Made by a program: the position numbers and the translations under genes | The notes under the pieces: model-generated | What the model was told of the DNA's origin: nothing | Database searches by the model: none | Seen by the model: the letters and a program-made list of their open reading frames with translations, nothing else | Assembly (NCBI RefSeq): GCF_001653795.1 | Contig: NZ_CP011514.1 | Span: 4,172,279 to 4,236,278 of the forward strand | Reading direction: 5' to 3' | DNA length: 64,000 bases | DNA from: Mitsuaria sp. 7 | GTDB taxonomy: Bacteria > Pseudomonadota > Gammaproteobacteria > Burkholderiales > Burkholderiaceae_C | In this document: in pieces, positions 47,347-56,482 of the stretch | Position numbering within the stretch: position 1 is the stretch's first letter | How the letters are laid out: each line of letters opens with the position of its first letter

Positions 47347-48525
47347 TCACATTGTCTCGGCGAAGAGCTCGCGGCCGATCAGCATGCGCCGGATCTCGGA
47401 CGTGCCCGCGCCGATTTCGTAGAGCTTCGCGTCACGCCAGAGGCGGCCCAGCGGGTACTCGTTGATGTAGCCGTTGCCGCCGAAGATCTGGATGCCTTCG
47501 CCGGCCATCCAGGTGGCCTTCTCGGCGCACCAGAGGATGACGGAGGCGCAGTCCTTGCGCACCTGGCGGACGTGCGAGCCGTCCAGCGCGTCGAGGTTCT
47601 TGCCCACGGTGTAGCAGAACGCGCGGGCGGCCTGCAGCACGGTGTACATGTCGGCGACCTTGCCCTGGATCAGCTGGAATTCGCCGATCGACTGGCCGAA
47701 CTGCTTGCGGTCGTGGATGTAGGGGACGACGTTGTCCATCACCGCCTGCATGATGCCGATGGGTCCGGCGGCCAGCACGGCGCGCTCGTAGTCCAGGCCC
47801 GACATCAGCACCTTGGTGCCGCCGCCGACCTGGCCCAGCACGTTCTCGGCCGGGACCTCGACGTCCTGGAACACCAGCTCGCCGGTGTGGCTGCCGCGCA
47901 TGCCGAGCTTGTCCAGCTTCTGCGCGATCGAGAAGCCCTTCATGCCCTTCTCGATCAGGAAGGCGGTCATGCCGCGGGCGCCGAGCTCGGGTTCGGTCTT
48001 GGCGTAGACGACCAGCGTGTCCGCGTCGGGACCGTTGGTGATCCACATCTTGTTGCCGTTGAGGACGTAGTAGCCGCCCTTGTCCTCGGCACGCAGCTTC
48101 ATCGACACGACGTCGGAGCCGGCGCCGGGTTCGCTCATCGCCAGCGCGCCGACGTGTTCGCCGGAGATCAGCTTGGGCAGGTACTTCTGCTTCTGCGCGT
48201 CGGTGCCGTTGCGCTTGATCTGGTTGACGCACAGGTTGGAGTGGGCGCCATAGCTCAGGCCCACCGAGGCGCTGGCGCGGCTGATCTCCTCCATGGCCAC
48301 CATGTGGGCCAGGTAGCCCATCGCGGCGCCGCCGTATTCCTCGGGCACGGTGATGCCCAGGACGCCGACGTCGCCCATCTTGCGCCACAGGTCCATCGGG
48401 AACTGGTCGCTGCGATCGATCTCCGCAGCGCGGGGGGCGATCTCGGCTTGGGCGAACTCGCGCACCGCGTCGCGCAGGGCGTCGATGTCCTCGCCGAGAT
48501 GGAAATTCAGACCGGGCAGGCTCAT
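47347..48525 (-). CDS. ivd: Isovaleryl-CoA dehydrogenase
   Basis: 392 residues (also called liuA). The ATG has GGAG eight bases upstream. Oxidises isovaleryl-CoA to 3-methylcrotonyl-CoA in leucine catabolism. The catalytic base is Glu247 in [14 protein letters not shown], the helix-G position special to isovaleryl-CoA (and long-chain) dehydrogenases; the short-chain position reads YEIGAGTSE with Gly instead of the catalytic Glu. Other motifs: [37 protein letters not shown]. It is the first gene of the minus-strand run and lies just behind the LiuR-like palindrome. Confidence 0.95.
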   Translation of the reverse strand: MSLPGLNFHLGEDIDALRDAVREFAQAEIAPRAAEIDRSDQFPMDLWRKMGDVGVLGITVPEEYGGAAMGYLAHMVAMEEISRASASVGLSYGAHSNLCVNQIKRNGTDAQKQKYLPKLISGEHVGALAMSEPGAGSDVVSMKLRAEDKGGYYVLNGNKMWITNGPDADTLVVYAKTEPELGARGMTAFLIEKGMKGFSIAQKLDKLGMRGSHTGELVFQDVEVPAENVLGQVGGGTKVLMSGLDYERAVLAAGPIGIMQAVMDNVVPYIHDRKQFGQSIGEFQLIQGKVADMYTVLQAARAFCYTVGKNLDALDGSHVRQVRKDCASVILWCAEKATWMAGEGIQIFGGNGYINEYPLGRLWRDAKLYEIGAGTSEIRRMLIGRELFAETM

Positions 48526-48588
48526 GGGTTTGTCTCCTCGACCACCTCCGCGGCCGCCTCTCCGGGCGGCCGCTGGGCAATTCGTCTT

Positions 48589-48607
48589 ACGTTTACGTAA
48601 ACGTCAA
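48589..48607 (-). promoter_or_regulatory. LiuR-like operator/promoter of ivd
   Basis: A perfect 16-bp palindrome ACGTTTACGTAAACGT (48589-48604) overlaps a minus-strand -35-like TTGACG (48602-48607). The palindrome lies in the -35/-10 spacer, the placement typical of MerR-family regulators. The sequence resembles the operators proposed for LiuR, the MerR-type regulator of leucine/isovalerate (liu) genes in proteobacteria. The regulator gene is not in the window. The -10 (CGAATT at 17 bp) is weak. Confidence 0.75.
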
Positions 48608-48677
48608 TTGTAGGGCAGCTTGGGCCTCGTAGGGCCCATGGCAGAAATGCGTAAGGGTGGGCCCGAAGACCCTGGGA

Positions 48678-49145
48678 TCACAGGAAGCGCTCGAGCAGCT
48701 TGCGCGAATGCCGATCCAGCGCGAACCGGTCCGGCACCAGGAAGTGCAGCCCGTGGGAGCTGGTGATCAGCAAGCGCCCTTCCCCGAGGCGGCGGATCTC
48801 TTCCTCGCTCTTGAGGATGAAGCCTGTGGTGCCGCGGTCGGTCTCGACGGTCCACTGGGACGGCGTCGAGAAGGTCGAGACGGCCAGCAGCTTGAGCACC
48901 GTCGGCGTCATCTCGCGGTGGGCGAGCTCGTCCTGCAGCAGCTCGCGCTGCGCCTGCGGCAGGTCCGTGAGCCGGTCGATCCAGGCGATCTCATGCCCGT
49001 CGGTGCCGACCAGCGAGAGGCCCTCATCAGGCGCGCTCAGCGGATGCGCCCGCACGGGCGTGACGTTGTCGTGGGTCTGACCGGCGTCGTCCACCAGCGT
49101 CAGCCGGCCATAGGCATTGCGCGCCAGGGTCTGGATGTTGTTCAT
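48678..49145 (-). CDS. DUF1854 protein associated with cyanophycin locus
   Basis: 155 residues, a single DUF1854 domain (RLTLVDDAGQTHDNVTPVRAHPLSAPDEGLSLVGTDGHEIAWIDRLTDLPQAQRELLQDELAHREMTPTV, ending DRFALDRHSRKLLERFL). The family is found next to cyanophycin synthetase genes and the ABC transporter below, and probably acts with that transporter. Molecular role unknown. It starts 18 bp after the transporter stop. Confidence 0.9.
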   Translation of the reverse strand: MNNIQTLARNAYGRLTLVDDAGQTHDNVTPVRAHPLSAPDEGLSLVGTDGHEIAWIDRLTDLPQAQRELLQDELAHREMTPTVLKLLAVSTFSTPSQWTVETDRGTTGFILKSEEEIRRLGEGRLLITSSHGLHFLVPDRFALDRHSRKLLERFL

Positions 49146-49163
49146 GAAGAATCCTGGTCGCGA

Positions 49164-51470
49164 TCAGGCCTGCGTGGCCGTGTGGACGTTGACGTTGGGC
49201 GCGACGACAACGACGTTGTCCTGCTCCTCCGCGTCGACGCGGCGGGCCTGCGCCTCCCACAGGCGCCAGTAGGCGCCCTGCTTGGCGATCAGCTCGTCGT
49301 GCGGTCCGACCTCGACGATCTCGCCGCGGTCCATCACCACCAGCCGGTCGGCCTTGCGCAGCGTCGACAGGCGGTGGGCGATGGCGATCGTCGTGCGGCC
49401 CCGCACCAGGTTGTCCAGCGCCTTCTGGATCTCCTTCTCCGTCTCCGTGTCCACGGCCGAGGTGGCCTCGTCCATGATCAGGATGCGCGGGTCGATCAGC
49501 AGCGCGCGGGCGATCGAGATCCGCTGGCGTTCGCCGCCGGACAAGCCCTGACCCCGCTCCCCGACCAGCGAGTCGTAGCCCTGCGGCAGCCGCAGGATGA
49601 ATTCATGCGCATGCGCGGCGCGCGCCGCGGCGACGATCTCGTCGCGCGTCGCTTCCGGCTTGCCGTAGGCGATGTTCTCCGCGATCGTGCCGAAGAACAG
49701 GAAGGGCTCCTGCAGCACCAGCCCGATGTGACGGCGGAAGTCCGACAGCTTGAAGCGCCGCAGGTCGACGCCGTCGAGCTTGATCGCGCCCTCGGTCACG
49801 TCGTAGAACCGGCAGATCAGGTTGACCATCGTGCTCTTGCCCGAGCCGCTGTGGCCGACCAGCCCGATCATCTCGCCCGGCTTGATCACCAGGTTGAGGT
49901 CGCGGATCACCGTCCGGTTGCCGTAGCGGAAGCCAATGTCCTGCAGCGACAGCTCGCCCTCGACCTTGTCCAGCACCACCGGCTGCGTCGGCTCCGGCAC
50001 GTTGGAATGGTGGTCGAGGATGTCGAAGATCCGCTTCGCGCCCGAGGCCGCCTTCTGCGTCACCGACACGATGCGGCTCATCGAATCCAGCCGCCCGTAG
50101 AAGCGTCCGATGTAGGCCAGGAACGCGGTCAGCGTACCGACCGTGATCTGCGAATGCGCGATCAGCCAGATCCCGAAGGCCCAGACGACCAGCAGGCCGA
50201 TCTCGGTCAGCAGCGAGACGCTGGGCGTGAACAGGCTCCAGGTCTTGTTCAGCCGGTCGTTGACGACCAGGTTGTGCTTGTTGGCGGTGCGGAAGCGCTC
50301 GGCCTCGCGGCGCTCCTGCGCGAAGGCCTTCACCACGCGGATGCCGGGAATCGTGTCCGCCAGCACCGAGGTCACCTCGCCCCAGACCCGGTCGATCTTC
50401 TCGAAGCCGGTGCGCAGCTTGTCCCGCACCAGGTGGATCAGCCACGCGATGAAGGGCAGCGGCACCAGCGTGGCCAGCGCCAGCCACGGGTTGGTGTGGA
50501 ACAGGATCGCCGTGATCATCGCCAGCATCAGGCAGTCGGTGATGAAGTCCAGCGCGTGCAGCGACAGGAAGACGCTGATCCGGTCGGTCTCCGAGCCGAT
50601 GCGGCTCATCAGGTCGCCGGTGCGCTTGGAGCCGAAGTACTCCAGCGACAGGCCCAACAGGTGGTCGAAGGTCGCCGTGCGCAGGTCCGCGGCGATGCGC
50701 TCCGACACCAGCGCCAGGATGTAGGTCTTGGCCCAGCCCAGGATCCAGGACACGATCGCCGCCCCGAACAGCCCGCCCAGGTACATCACCACCAGCATGG
50801 TGTCGATCTGCTTGCCTTGCTGGAACGGGATCAGGACGTCGTCCATCAGCGGCATCGCCAGGTAGGGCGCCACCAGCGTCGCGCCGGTCGCGCCCAGCAT
50901 CAGCAGGAAGCCCAGCAACAGCTGACCCCGGTAGGGTCCGGCGAAGCGCCACAGCCGCAGCAGCACCCAGGTGGACGGCGGCGTGTGCAGCTCGCGGGCG
51001 CAGGAGGGGCATTCCTCGCTGTCTTCCGGCAGGATGGCCTGGCAGCTCGGGCAGAGTTCGGGCTCCTCGTCCAGCTTGGCCTCGACCTCGTCGCGGCGGT
51101 TGAAGGCGTCCTGGAAGCGCTGGGCCTGCAGGTTGGCCCGCATCGTGAAGCGCCATTGCGCCAGCCGGCCGTCGGCGTCCACCAGCTCCAGCGCGCCCAG
51201 CCCGGCGTGGTCGGACAGCACCAGCTTCAGGTCGGGCGTCAGCGGCCATTCCCGGAAGACCGGGGCGCCGCCTTCGTCCTCGGAGGCTTCCAGGGACAGC
51301 AGCCGTTGATCCGTGAGTCGCAGACCGCCCGCCGAGAAGCGCAGACGCCCGTCGAGGTCAACCTCCAGCGAGGCCCGGACGTTTTCGCCACGCCGCAGGC
51401 GTGTTTCGAAAGCCTCGGCGGCCGGAACGCCGCCGGCACCGGCCAACGCGACAGGATGTGAATGCTGCAT
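49164..51470 (-). CDS. ABC exporter with zinc ribbon, cyanophycin-associated
   Basis: 768 residues from the ATG at 51470. N-terminal soluble domain (~1-130; beta-rich, LRRGENVRASLEVDLDGRLRFSAGGLRLTDQRLL), then a zinc ribbon CPSCQAILPEDSEECPSC, six-helix ABC exporter membrane domain (~175-455) and one nucleotide-binding domain: Walker A GHSGSGKST, signature LSGGERQRIS, Walker B ILIMDEATS, H-loop AIAHRLS. A half-transporter that must dimerise. The extra N-terminal domain plus zinc ribbon is unusual for exporters and recurs in copies beside cyanophycin genes. The substrate is unknown (peptide, amino acid or lipid). Divergent from the cyanophycin synthetases by 193 bp. Confidence 0.92.
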   Translation of the reverse strand: MQHSHPVALAGAGGVPAAEAFETRLRRGENVRASLEVDLDGRLRFSAGGLRLTDQRLLSLEASEDEGGAPVFREWPLTPDLKLVLSDHAGLGALELVDADGRLAQWRFTMRANLQAQRFQDAFNRRDEVEAKLDEEPELCPSCQAILPEDSEECPSCARELHTPPSTWVLLRLWRFAGPYRGQLLLGFLLMLGATGATLVAPYLAMPLMDDVLIPFQQGKQIDTMLVVMYLGGLFGAAIVSWILGWAKTYILALVSERIAADLRTATFDHLLGLSLEYFGSKRTGDLMSRIGSETDRISVFLSLHALDFITDCLMLAMITAILFHTNPWLALATLVPLPFIAWLIHLVRDKLRTGFEKIDRVWGEVTSVLADTIPGIRVVKAFAQERREAERFRTANKHNLVVNDRLNKTWSLFTPSVSLLTEIGLLVVWAFGIWLIAHSQITVGTLTAFLAYIGRFYGRLDSMSRIVSVTQKAASGAKRIFDILDHHSNVPEPTQPVVLDKVEGELSLQDIGFRYGNRTVIRDLNLVIKPGEMIGLVGHSGSGKSTMVNLICRFYDVTEGAIKLDGVDLRRFKLSDFRRHIGLVLQEPFLFFGTIAENIAYGKPEATRDEIVAAARAAHAHEFILRLPQGYDSLVGERGQGLSGGERQRISIARALLIDPRILIMDEATSAVDTETEKEIQKALDNLVRGRTTIAIAHRLSTLRKADRLVVMDRGEIVEVGPHDELIAKQGAYWRLWEAQARRVDAEEQDNVVVVAPNVNVHTATQA

Positions 51471-51576
51471 TTTTGATTCTTCTGGCGATCTGCGAAACGA
51501 AAGGTTTCTTCGAGACTTTTCTGCCGTTGCCCCCCAACGGGGCAAGACCCGGTCCAACCAGGTCGTGGCATCTTTC

Positions 51577-51607
51577 GCACAATTTTCGCTTAAGCGCACA
51601 ATTGTGC
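51577..51607. promoter_or_regulatory. Candidate operator in the cyanophycin divergent region
   Basis: Perfect palindrome GCACAATTGTGC (51596-51607) directly beside CGCTTAAGCG (51587-51596). CGCACAATT is repeated directly at 51577 and 51595. It lies between two divergent operons, about 60 bp before the first synthetase. Plausible binding site for an unidentified regulator. Confidence 0.45.
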
Positions 51608-51663
51608 TTCGCATCATTGTCCGGTGGTCCGCCGGGCGACCCTCTTCCACGTTTCCACCCCTC

Positions 51664-53841
51664 ATGAGCCGACACGACGACATCAAGCTCCTGCGCATCA
51701 ACTACCTGCGCGGCCCCAACATGTGGACCTACCGTCCGGTGCTGGAAACCTGGCTGGACCTGGGTGGCCTGGAAGAGCATCCCTCCCACCTGATCCCCGG
51801 GTTCACCGACCGCCTGTGCCAGCGTCTGCCGGCGCTGGTCGAGCACCACTGCGGCGTGGGCGAGCGCGGGGGCTTCCTGCAGCGCCTGACCGAGGGCACC
51901 TGGATGGGCCATGTGCTGGAGCACATCGTCATCGAGCTGCTCAACCTGGCCGGCATGCCGACCGGGTTCGGCCAGACGCGCTCCACCTCTCGCCACGGCG
52001 TGTACCGCATGGTGTTCCGCGCCCGCGACGAGCAGGTCGCGCGCTGCGCGCTGGAACAGGGCCACGCGCTGCTGATGGCCACGATCAACGGCGACGACTT
52101 CAATGTCGACGCGGCTGTCGTGGCGATCCGCGACAAGCTCGACGACTGCTACCTCGGCCCGTCGACCGCCGCCATCGTGGCCGCGGCGACCGACCGCCGC
52201 ATCCCCCACATCCGCCTGAACGACGGCAACCTGGTGCAGCTGGGCTACGGCGCGCGCCAGCGCCGCATCTGGACGGCCGAGACCGACATGACCAGCGCGA
52301 TCGCCGAAGGCATCGCCCGCGACAAGGACCTGACCAAGGAACTGCTGAAGTCGGTCGGCGTGCCGGTGCCGGCGGGCCAGGCGGTCAAGACCGCCGCCGA
52401 GGCCTGGGACGTCGCCCAGGACCTGGGCCTGCCGGTCGTCGTGAAGCCGTCCGACGGCAACCACGGCCGCGGCGTCACGCTGGACCTGCGCCATGAAGCG
52501 GACGTCGAGGCCGCCTTCCACGTCGCCGACAAGGAAGGCTCGGAAGTGCTGGTCGAGAGCTACATCCCGGGGATGGAGCACCGGCTGCTGGTCGTCGGCG
52601 GCCAGGTGGTCGCGGCCGCGCGCGGCGAGGAAGCCTGGGTCACCGGCGACGGCACGCACACCGTGATCCAGCTGATCGACCTGCAGATCAACACCGATCC
52701 GCGCCGCGGCACGACCGAGGACTTCCCGCTCAACCGCATCGACATCACTGGCGACCCAGTCGTGCTGCTGGACCTGCAGCGCCAGGGCCTGACCGGCGAC
52801 GGCATCCCCGAAGCCGGCCAGCGCGTGCTGATCCAGCGCAACGGCAACGTCGCCATCGACTGCACCGCGCAGATCCATCCGGAAGTGGCGCACGCCGTCT
52901 CGCTGGCGGTGCGCACCGTCGGCCTGGACATCGCCGGCGTCGACCTGGTCTGCAGCGACATCTCCAAGCCGCTGTCCGAGACCGGCGGCGCGATCGTCGA
53001 AGTCAACGCGGGCCCCGGCCTGCTGATGCACCTGAAGCCGGCCGAGGGCATGCCCCAGCCGGTGGGCCAGGCCATCATCGACCACCTGTTCGCCGAGGAC
53101 GAGAGCGGCCGCATCCCCATCGTGGGCGTGACCGGTTCGCGCGGCACCGCGCAGATCGCGCGCCTGGTCGGCTGGCTGCTGCACCTGAACGGCCGCCACG
53201 TCGGCCTGGCCTGCGGCGCCGGACTGTTCCTGGGCACCCGCCGCGTGGAGCGCAAGCCCAGCGCGACCTGGGCCGCCAGCCACCGCCTGCTGATGAACCG
53301 CGCGGTCGACGCCATCGTGGTCGAGAACGGCGCCGGCACCATCCTGGGCGACGGCCTGGCCTACGACCGTTGCCAGGTCGGCGTGGTCACCGACCTGGGC
53401 CGCGTGGACGAACTCGACAACCACGACATCCAGACCGAGGACCAGCTCTTCAAGGTGCTGCGCACGCAGGTCGACGTGGTGCTGTCCGACGGCGTCGCCG
53501 TGCTCAATGCCGACGAGGCCAAGGTGGCCGAGATGGCCGAGCTGTCCGACGGCGAAGTGATCCTCTACGCGCTGGACGCCGGCAACGCCGCGCTGACGGA
53601 ACACCGCGGCAAGGAAGGCCGCGGCGTGTTCCTGCGCGGCGGCGCCGCGATGCTGGCGCAGGGCACGTCCGAGACCTCCGGCGCGAACGTCGAATCGCTG
53701 CAGGCCCGCTTCCGCGCGGTCGGCCAGGAGATCGCGACCGACGCGGTGCTGGCCGCCGTCGCGACCGGCTGGGCCATGGGCATCTCGCCCGAGCTGATCT
53801 CCGCCGGTCTGGACACCTTCGTGCCGGACCTGCCGCAATAA
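51664..53841 (+). CDS. Cyanophycin synthetase paralogue with degenerate Mur-ligase domain
   Basis: 725 residues from the ATG at 51664. Same order as CphA: N-terminal domain (~1-160), ATP-grasp (~210-470; LPVVVKPSDGNHGRGVT, GAIVEVNAGPGLLMHLKPA) and a Mur-ligase-like C-terminal part. The Mur P-loop, GTNGKT in active CphA, reads GSRGTA (491-496). Lys is replaced by Thr495 and the Thr/Ser by Ala496, so ATP use there should fail. The ATP-grasp half, which adds Asp in CphA, looks intact. Cyanobacterial CphA2, with a non-functional M domain, polymerises beta-Asp-Arg dipeptides; this protein could act alike, or be a regulatory subunit of the adjacent CphA. 55 bp before cphA. Confidence 0.85.
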   Translation: MSRHDDIKLLRINYLRGPNMWTYRPVLETWLDLGGLEEHPSHLIPGFTDRLCQRLPALVEHHCGVGERGGFLQRLTEGTWMGHVLEHIVIELLNLAGMPTGFGQTRSTSRHGVYRMVFRARDEQVARCALEQGHALLMATINGDDFNVDAAVVAIRDKLDDCYLGPSTAAIVAAATDRRIPHIRLNDGNLVQLGYGARQRRIWTAETDMTSAIAEGIARDKDLTKELLKSVGVPVPAGQAVKTAAEAWDVAQDLGLPVVVKPSDGNHGRGVTLDLRHEADVEAAFHVADKEGSEVLVESYIPGMEHRLLVVGGQVVAAARGEEAWVTGDGTHTVIQLIDLQINTDPRRGTTEDFPLNRIDITGDPVVLLDLQRQGLTGDGIPEAGQRVLIQRNGNVAIDCTAQIHPEVAHAVSLAVRTVGLDIAGVDLVCSDISKPLSETGGAIVEVNAGPGLLMHLKPAEGMPQPVGQAIIDHLFAEDESGRIPIVGVTGSRGTAQIARLVGWLLHLNGRHVGLACGAGLFLGTRRVERKPSATWAASHRLLMNRAVDAIVVENGAGTILGDGLAYDRCQVGVVTDLGRVDELDNHDIQTEDQLFKVLRTQVDVVLSDGVAVLNADEAKVAEMAELSDGEVILYALDAGNAALTEHRGKEGRGVFLRGGAAMLAQGTSETSGANVESLQARFRAVGQEIATDAVLAAVATGWAMGISPELISAGLDTFVPDLPQ

Positions 53842-53896
53842 GCGGCCCCGCTTCACGATCGCCCTTCAAAGAACAGTCGAACCCGAAAGACGACAG

Positions 53897-56482
53897 ATGG
53901 AAGTCTCCCGCACACGCGCCCTCCGCGGTCCCAACATGTGGAGCCGCCACACCGCCATCGAGGCGGTCGTGCACTGCAGCGACACGGAACGCACGATCGC
54001 GGACATGGCCGGCTTCGAGGCCCGCCTGCGCGAACGCTTCCCCGGCATCGGCCCGCTGCGGCCGGCCAGCAGCGCCAAGACCCCGATCACGCTGGCCCAC
54101 GTGCTGGAACAGGCCGCGCTGGCGCTGCAGGCGCAGGCCGGCTGCCCGGTGACCTACAGCCACACGCACACCACGTCGGAGGACGGCACCTACCAGGTCG
54201 TCGTCGAGTACAGCGAGGAAGACGTCGGAAGGGCCGCCTTCGAGAAGGCCGTCGAGCTGATCAATGCCGCGCAGTCGGGCGGCGCCTTCGACGCCGACGC
54301 CGCCGTCAAGGCGCTGCGCGAGACGGACGAGGACATCCGCCTCGGCCCCTCGACAGGTTCCATCGTCGACGCCGCCTGCAAGCGCGGCATCCCGTTCCGG
54401 CGCCTGACGCAGGGCTCGCTGGTGCAGTTGGGCTGGGGCGTGAAGCAGCGCCGCATCTGGGCCGCCGAAGTGGACGCCACCAGCGCCGTCTCCGAATCCA
54501 TCGCGCAGGACAAGGACCTCTCCAAGCGCCTGCTGCAGTCGGCCGGCGTGCCGGTGCCCATCGGTGCCCCCGTGGAGACCGTCGACGAGGCCTGGGAGCT
54601 GGCGCTCGAGATCGGCCTGCCGGTCGTGGTCAAGCCGCTGGACGGCAACCAGGGCAAGGGCGTGACGGTCAACGTCGCCTCGCGCGAGCACATGGAGATC
54701 GCCTACAAGGCCGCGGACGAGATCGGCACGGTGATGGTCGAGAAGTTCCTGCCCGGCAGCGACTACCGGCTGCTGGTCGTCGGCGACAAGCTGGTCGCCG
54801 CCGCCCGCCGCGATCCGCCCAACGTGACCGGCGACGGCGTGCACACGGTGCGCCAGCTGGTCGACAAGGTCAATGAAGACCCGCGCCGCGGCGACGGTCA
54901 CGCGACCTCGCTGACCAAGATCCGCCTGGACGACATCGCGATCGCGCGCCTGGACCTGCAAGGCCTGACCCCTGAATCGGTGCCGGACAAGGGCCAGCGC
55001 GTGATCCTGCGCAACAACGCCAACCTGTCCACCGGCGGCACCGCCACCGACGTGACCGACGACGTGCACCCGGAAGTCGCCGCCCGCGCGATCGCCGCGG
55101 CGACGGTCGTCGGCCTGCATGTCTGCGGCGTCGACGTCGTGGCCGAGAGCGTGCTCAAGCCGCTCGAGGAACAGAGCGGCGGCATCGTCGAGGTCAACGC
55201 CGCGCCCGGCCTGCGCATGCACCTGAGCCCGTCCTACGGCAAGGGCCGCGACGTGGGCGAGGCCATCATCTCCAGCATCTACGGCGGCAACCGCGGCGCC
55301 GCGAGCGAGGACGGCCGCATCCCCATCGTGGCGGTGACCGGCACCAACGGCAAGACGACGACCTCGCGCCTGGTCGCTCACATGTTCGCGACGCAGGGGC
55401 TGCGCGTGGGCATGACCAACACCGACGGCGTCTACGTCGACGGCCGGCAGACCGACAGCGGCGACTGCTCCGGCCCGAAGAGCGCGCGCAACGTGCTGAT
55501 GCATCCGGACGTCGAGGCGGCGGTCTTCGAGACCGCGCGCGGCGGCGTGCTGCGCGAGGGCCTGGGCTTCGACCGCTGCCAGGTGGCGGTGGTGACCAAC
55601 CTCGGCGAGGGCGACCACCTCGGCATGAACTTCCTCAACACCGTCGAGGAACTGGCGCTGGTCAAGCGCGTGATCGTGCAGAACGTGGCCCCCAACGGCT
55701 ACGCGGTGCTGAACGCCGCCGACCCGGTCGTGGCGAAGATGGCCGAGGTCTGCCCGGGCCAGGTGATCTTCTTCGCGAGCGACCGCCACCATCCGCTGAT
55801 GGCGACGCACCGCGCGCAGGGCAAGCGCTGCGTCTATGTCGACGGCGACGCGCTGGTCGCGGCGCAGGGCGCGTGGCGCGAGTCCATCCCGCTGCGCGAC
55901 ATCCCCTTCACCCGAGGCGGCGCGATCCCGTTCCAGAACGAGAACGCGATGGCCTCGGTGGCGGCGGCCTGGGGCGTGGGCCTGGACTGGGACACGATCC
56001 GGCGCGGGCTGGCGAGCTTCATGAGCGATCCGGACAGCGTGCCGGGCCGCTTCAACGTGATGGACTATCGCGGCGCGACCGTCATCGCCGACTACGGCCA
56101 CAACGGCGACGCGATGCGCGCGCTGGTGCAGGCGGTGCAGGCGCTGCCGGCCAACAAGCGCTCGGTGGTGATCTCCGGCGCCGGCGACCGCCGCGACGAG
56201 GACATCCGCATCCAGACGCAGATCCTGGGCGAGGCCTTCGACGAGGCCATCCTGTTCCAGGACGCCTGCCAGCGCGGCCGCGAGGACGGTGAAGTCCTGG
56301 CGCTGCTGCAGCAGGGCCTGAAGGGCGCGACGCGGACGAAACACATCGAGGAGATCCGCGGCGAGTTCGTCGCGATCGACCGCGCGCTGGAGCGTCTGCA
56401 GCCGGGCGACCTGTGCCTGGTGCTGGTCGACCAGGTCGAAGAGGCCCTGGCCCATCTGAACCAGCGCGTCCGGGAAGCCTGA
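53897..56482 (+). CDS. cphA: Cyanophycin synthetase
   Basis: 861 residues. Builds multi-L-arginyl-poly-L-aspartate, a nitrogen and carbon store. N-terminal primer/transferase region (~1-160), ATP-grasp (~210-470; LPVVVKPLDGNQGKGVTVNV, GGIVEVNAAPGLRMHLSPS) adding Asp, and Mur-ligase domain with P-loop GTNGKTTTSRL (482-492), NTDGVYVDG, ETARGGVLREGLGFDRCQVAVVTNLGEGDHLG and DYGHNGDAMRA adding Arg. All key motifs intact and of normal length. Follows the degenerate paralogue by 55 bp; its stop overlaps the FUSC start (TGATG). No cyanophycinase (cphB/cphE) is in the window. Confidence 0.96.
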   Translation: MEVSRTRALRGPNMWSRHTAIEAVVHCSDTERTIADMAGFEARLRERFPGIGPLRPASSAKTPITLAHVLEQAALALQAQAGCPVTYSHTHTTSEDGTYQVVVEYSEEDVGRAAFEKAVELINAAQSGGAFDADAAVKALRETDEDIRLGPSTGSIVDAACKRGIPFRRLTQGSLVQLGWGVKQRRIWAAEVDATSAVSESIAQDKDLSKRLLQSAGVPVPIGAPVETVDEAWELALEIGLPVVVKPLDGNQGKGVTVNVASREHMEIAYKAADEIGTVMVEKFLPGSDYRLLVVGDKLVAAARRDPPNVTGDGVHTVRQLVDKVNEDPRRGDGHATSLTKIRLDDIAIARLDLQGLTPESVPDKGQRVILRNNANLSTGGTATDVTDDVHPEVAARAIAAATVVGLHVCGVDVVAESVLKPLEEQSGGIVEVNAAPGLRMHLSPSYGKGRDVGEAIISSIYGGNRGAASEDGRIPIVAVTGTNGKTTTSRLVAHMFATQGLRVGMTNTDGVYVDGRQTDSGDCSGPKSARNVLMHPDVEAAVFETARGGVLREGLGFDRCQVAVVTNLGEGDHLGMNFLNTVEELALVKRVIVQNVAPNGYAVLNAADPVVAKMAEVCPGQVIFFASDRHHPLMATHRAQGKRCVYVDGDALVAAQGAWRESIPLRDIPFTRGGAIPFQNENAMASVAAAWGVGLDWDTIRRGLASFMSDPDSVPGRFNVMDYRGATVIADYGHNGDAMRALVQAVQALPANKRSVVISGAGDRRDEDIRIQTQILGEAFDEAILFQDACQRGREDGEVLALLQQGLKGATRTKHIEEIRGEFVAIDRALERLQPGDLCLVLVDQVEEALAHLNQRVREA

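Noticed and set aside
51565..51580. Sigma-54 promoter before the cyanophycin genes
   Set aside because: TGGCATCTTTCGCAC looks similar, but GG and GC are separated by 8 rather than 10 bases, which the factor does not tolerate.
53504..56455. 983-codon minus-strand open frame across cphA
   Set aside because: Shadow of the cyanophycin synthetase; no domain motifs and no ribosome site. The same holds for the long antisense frames at 51358-53856, 30643-33444 and 11692-13986.
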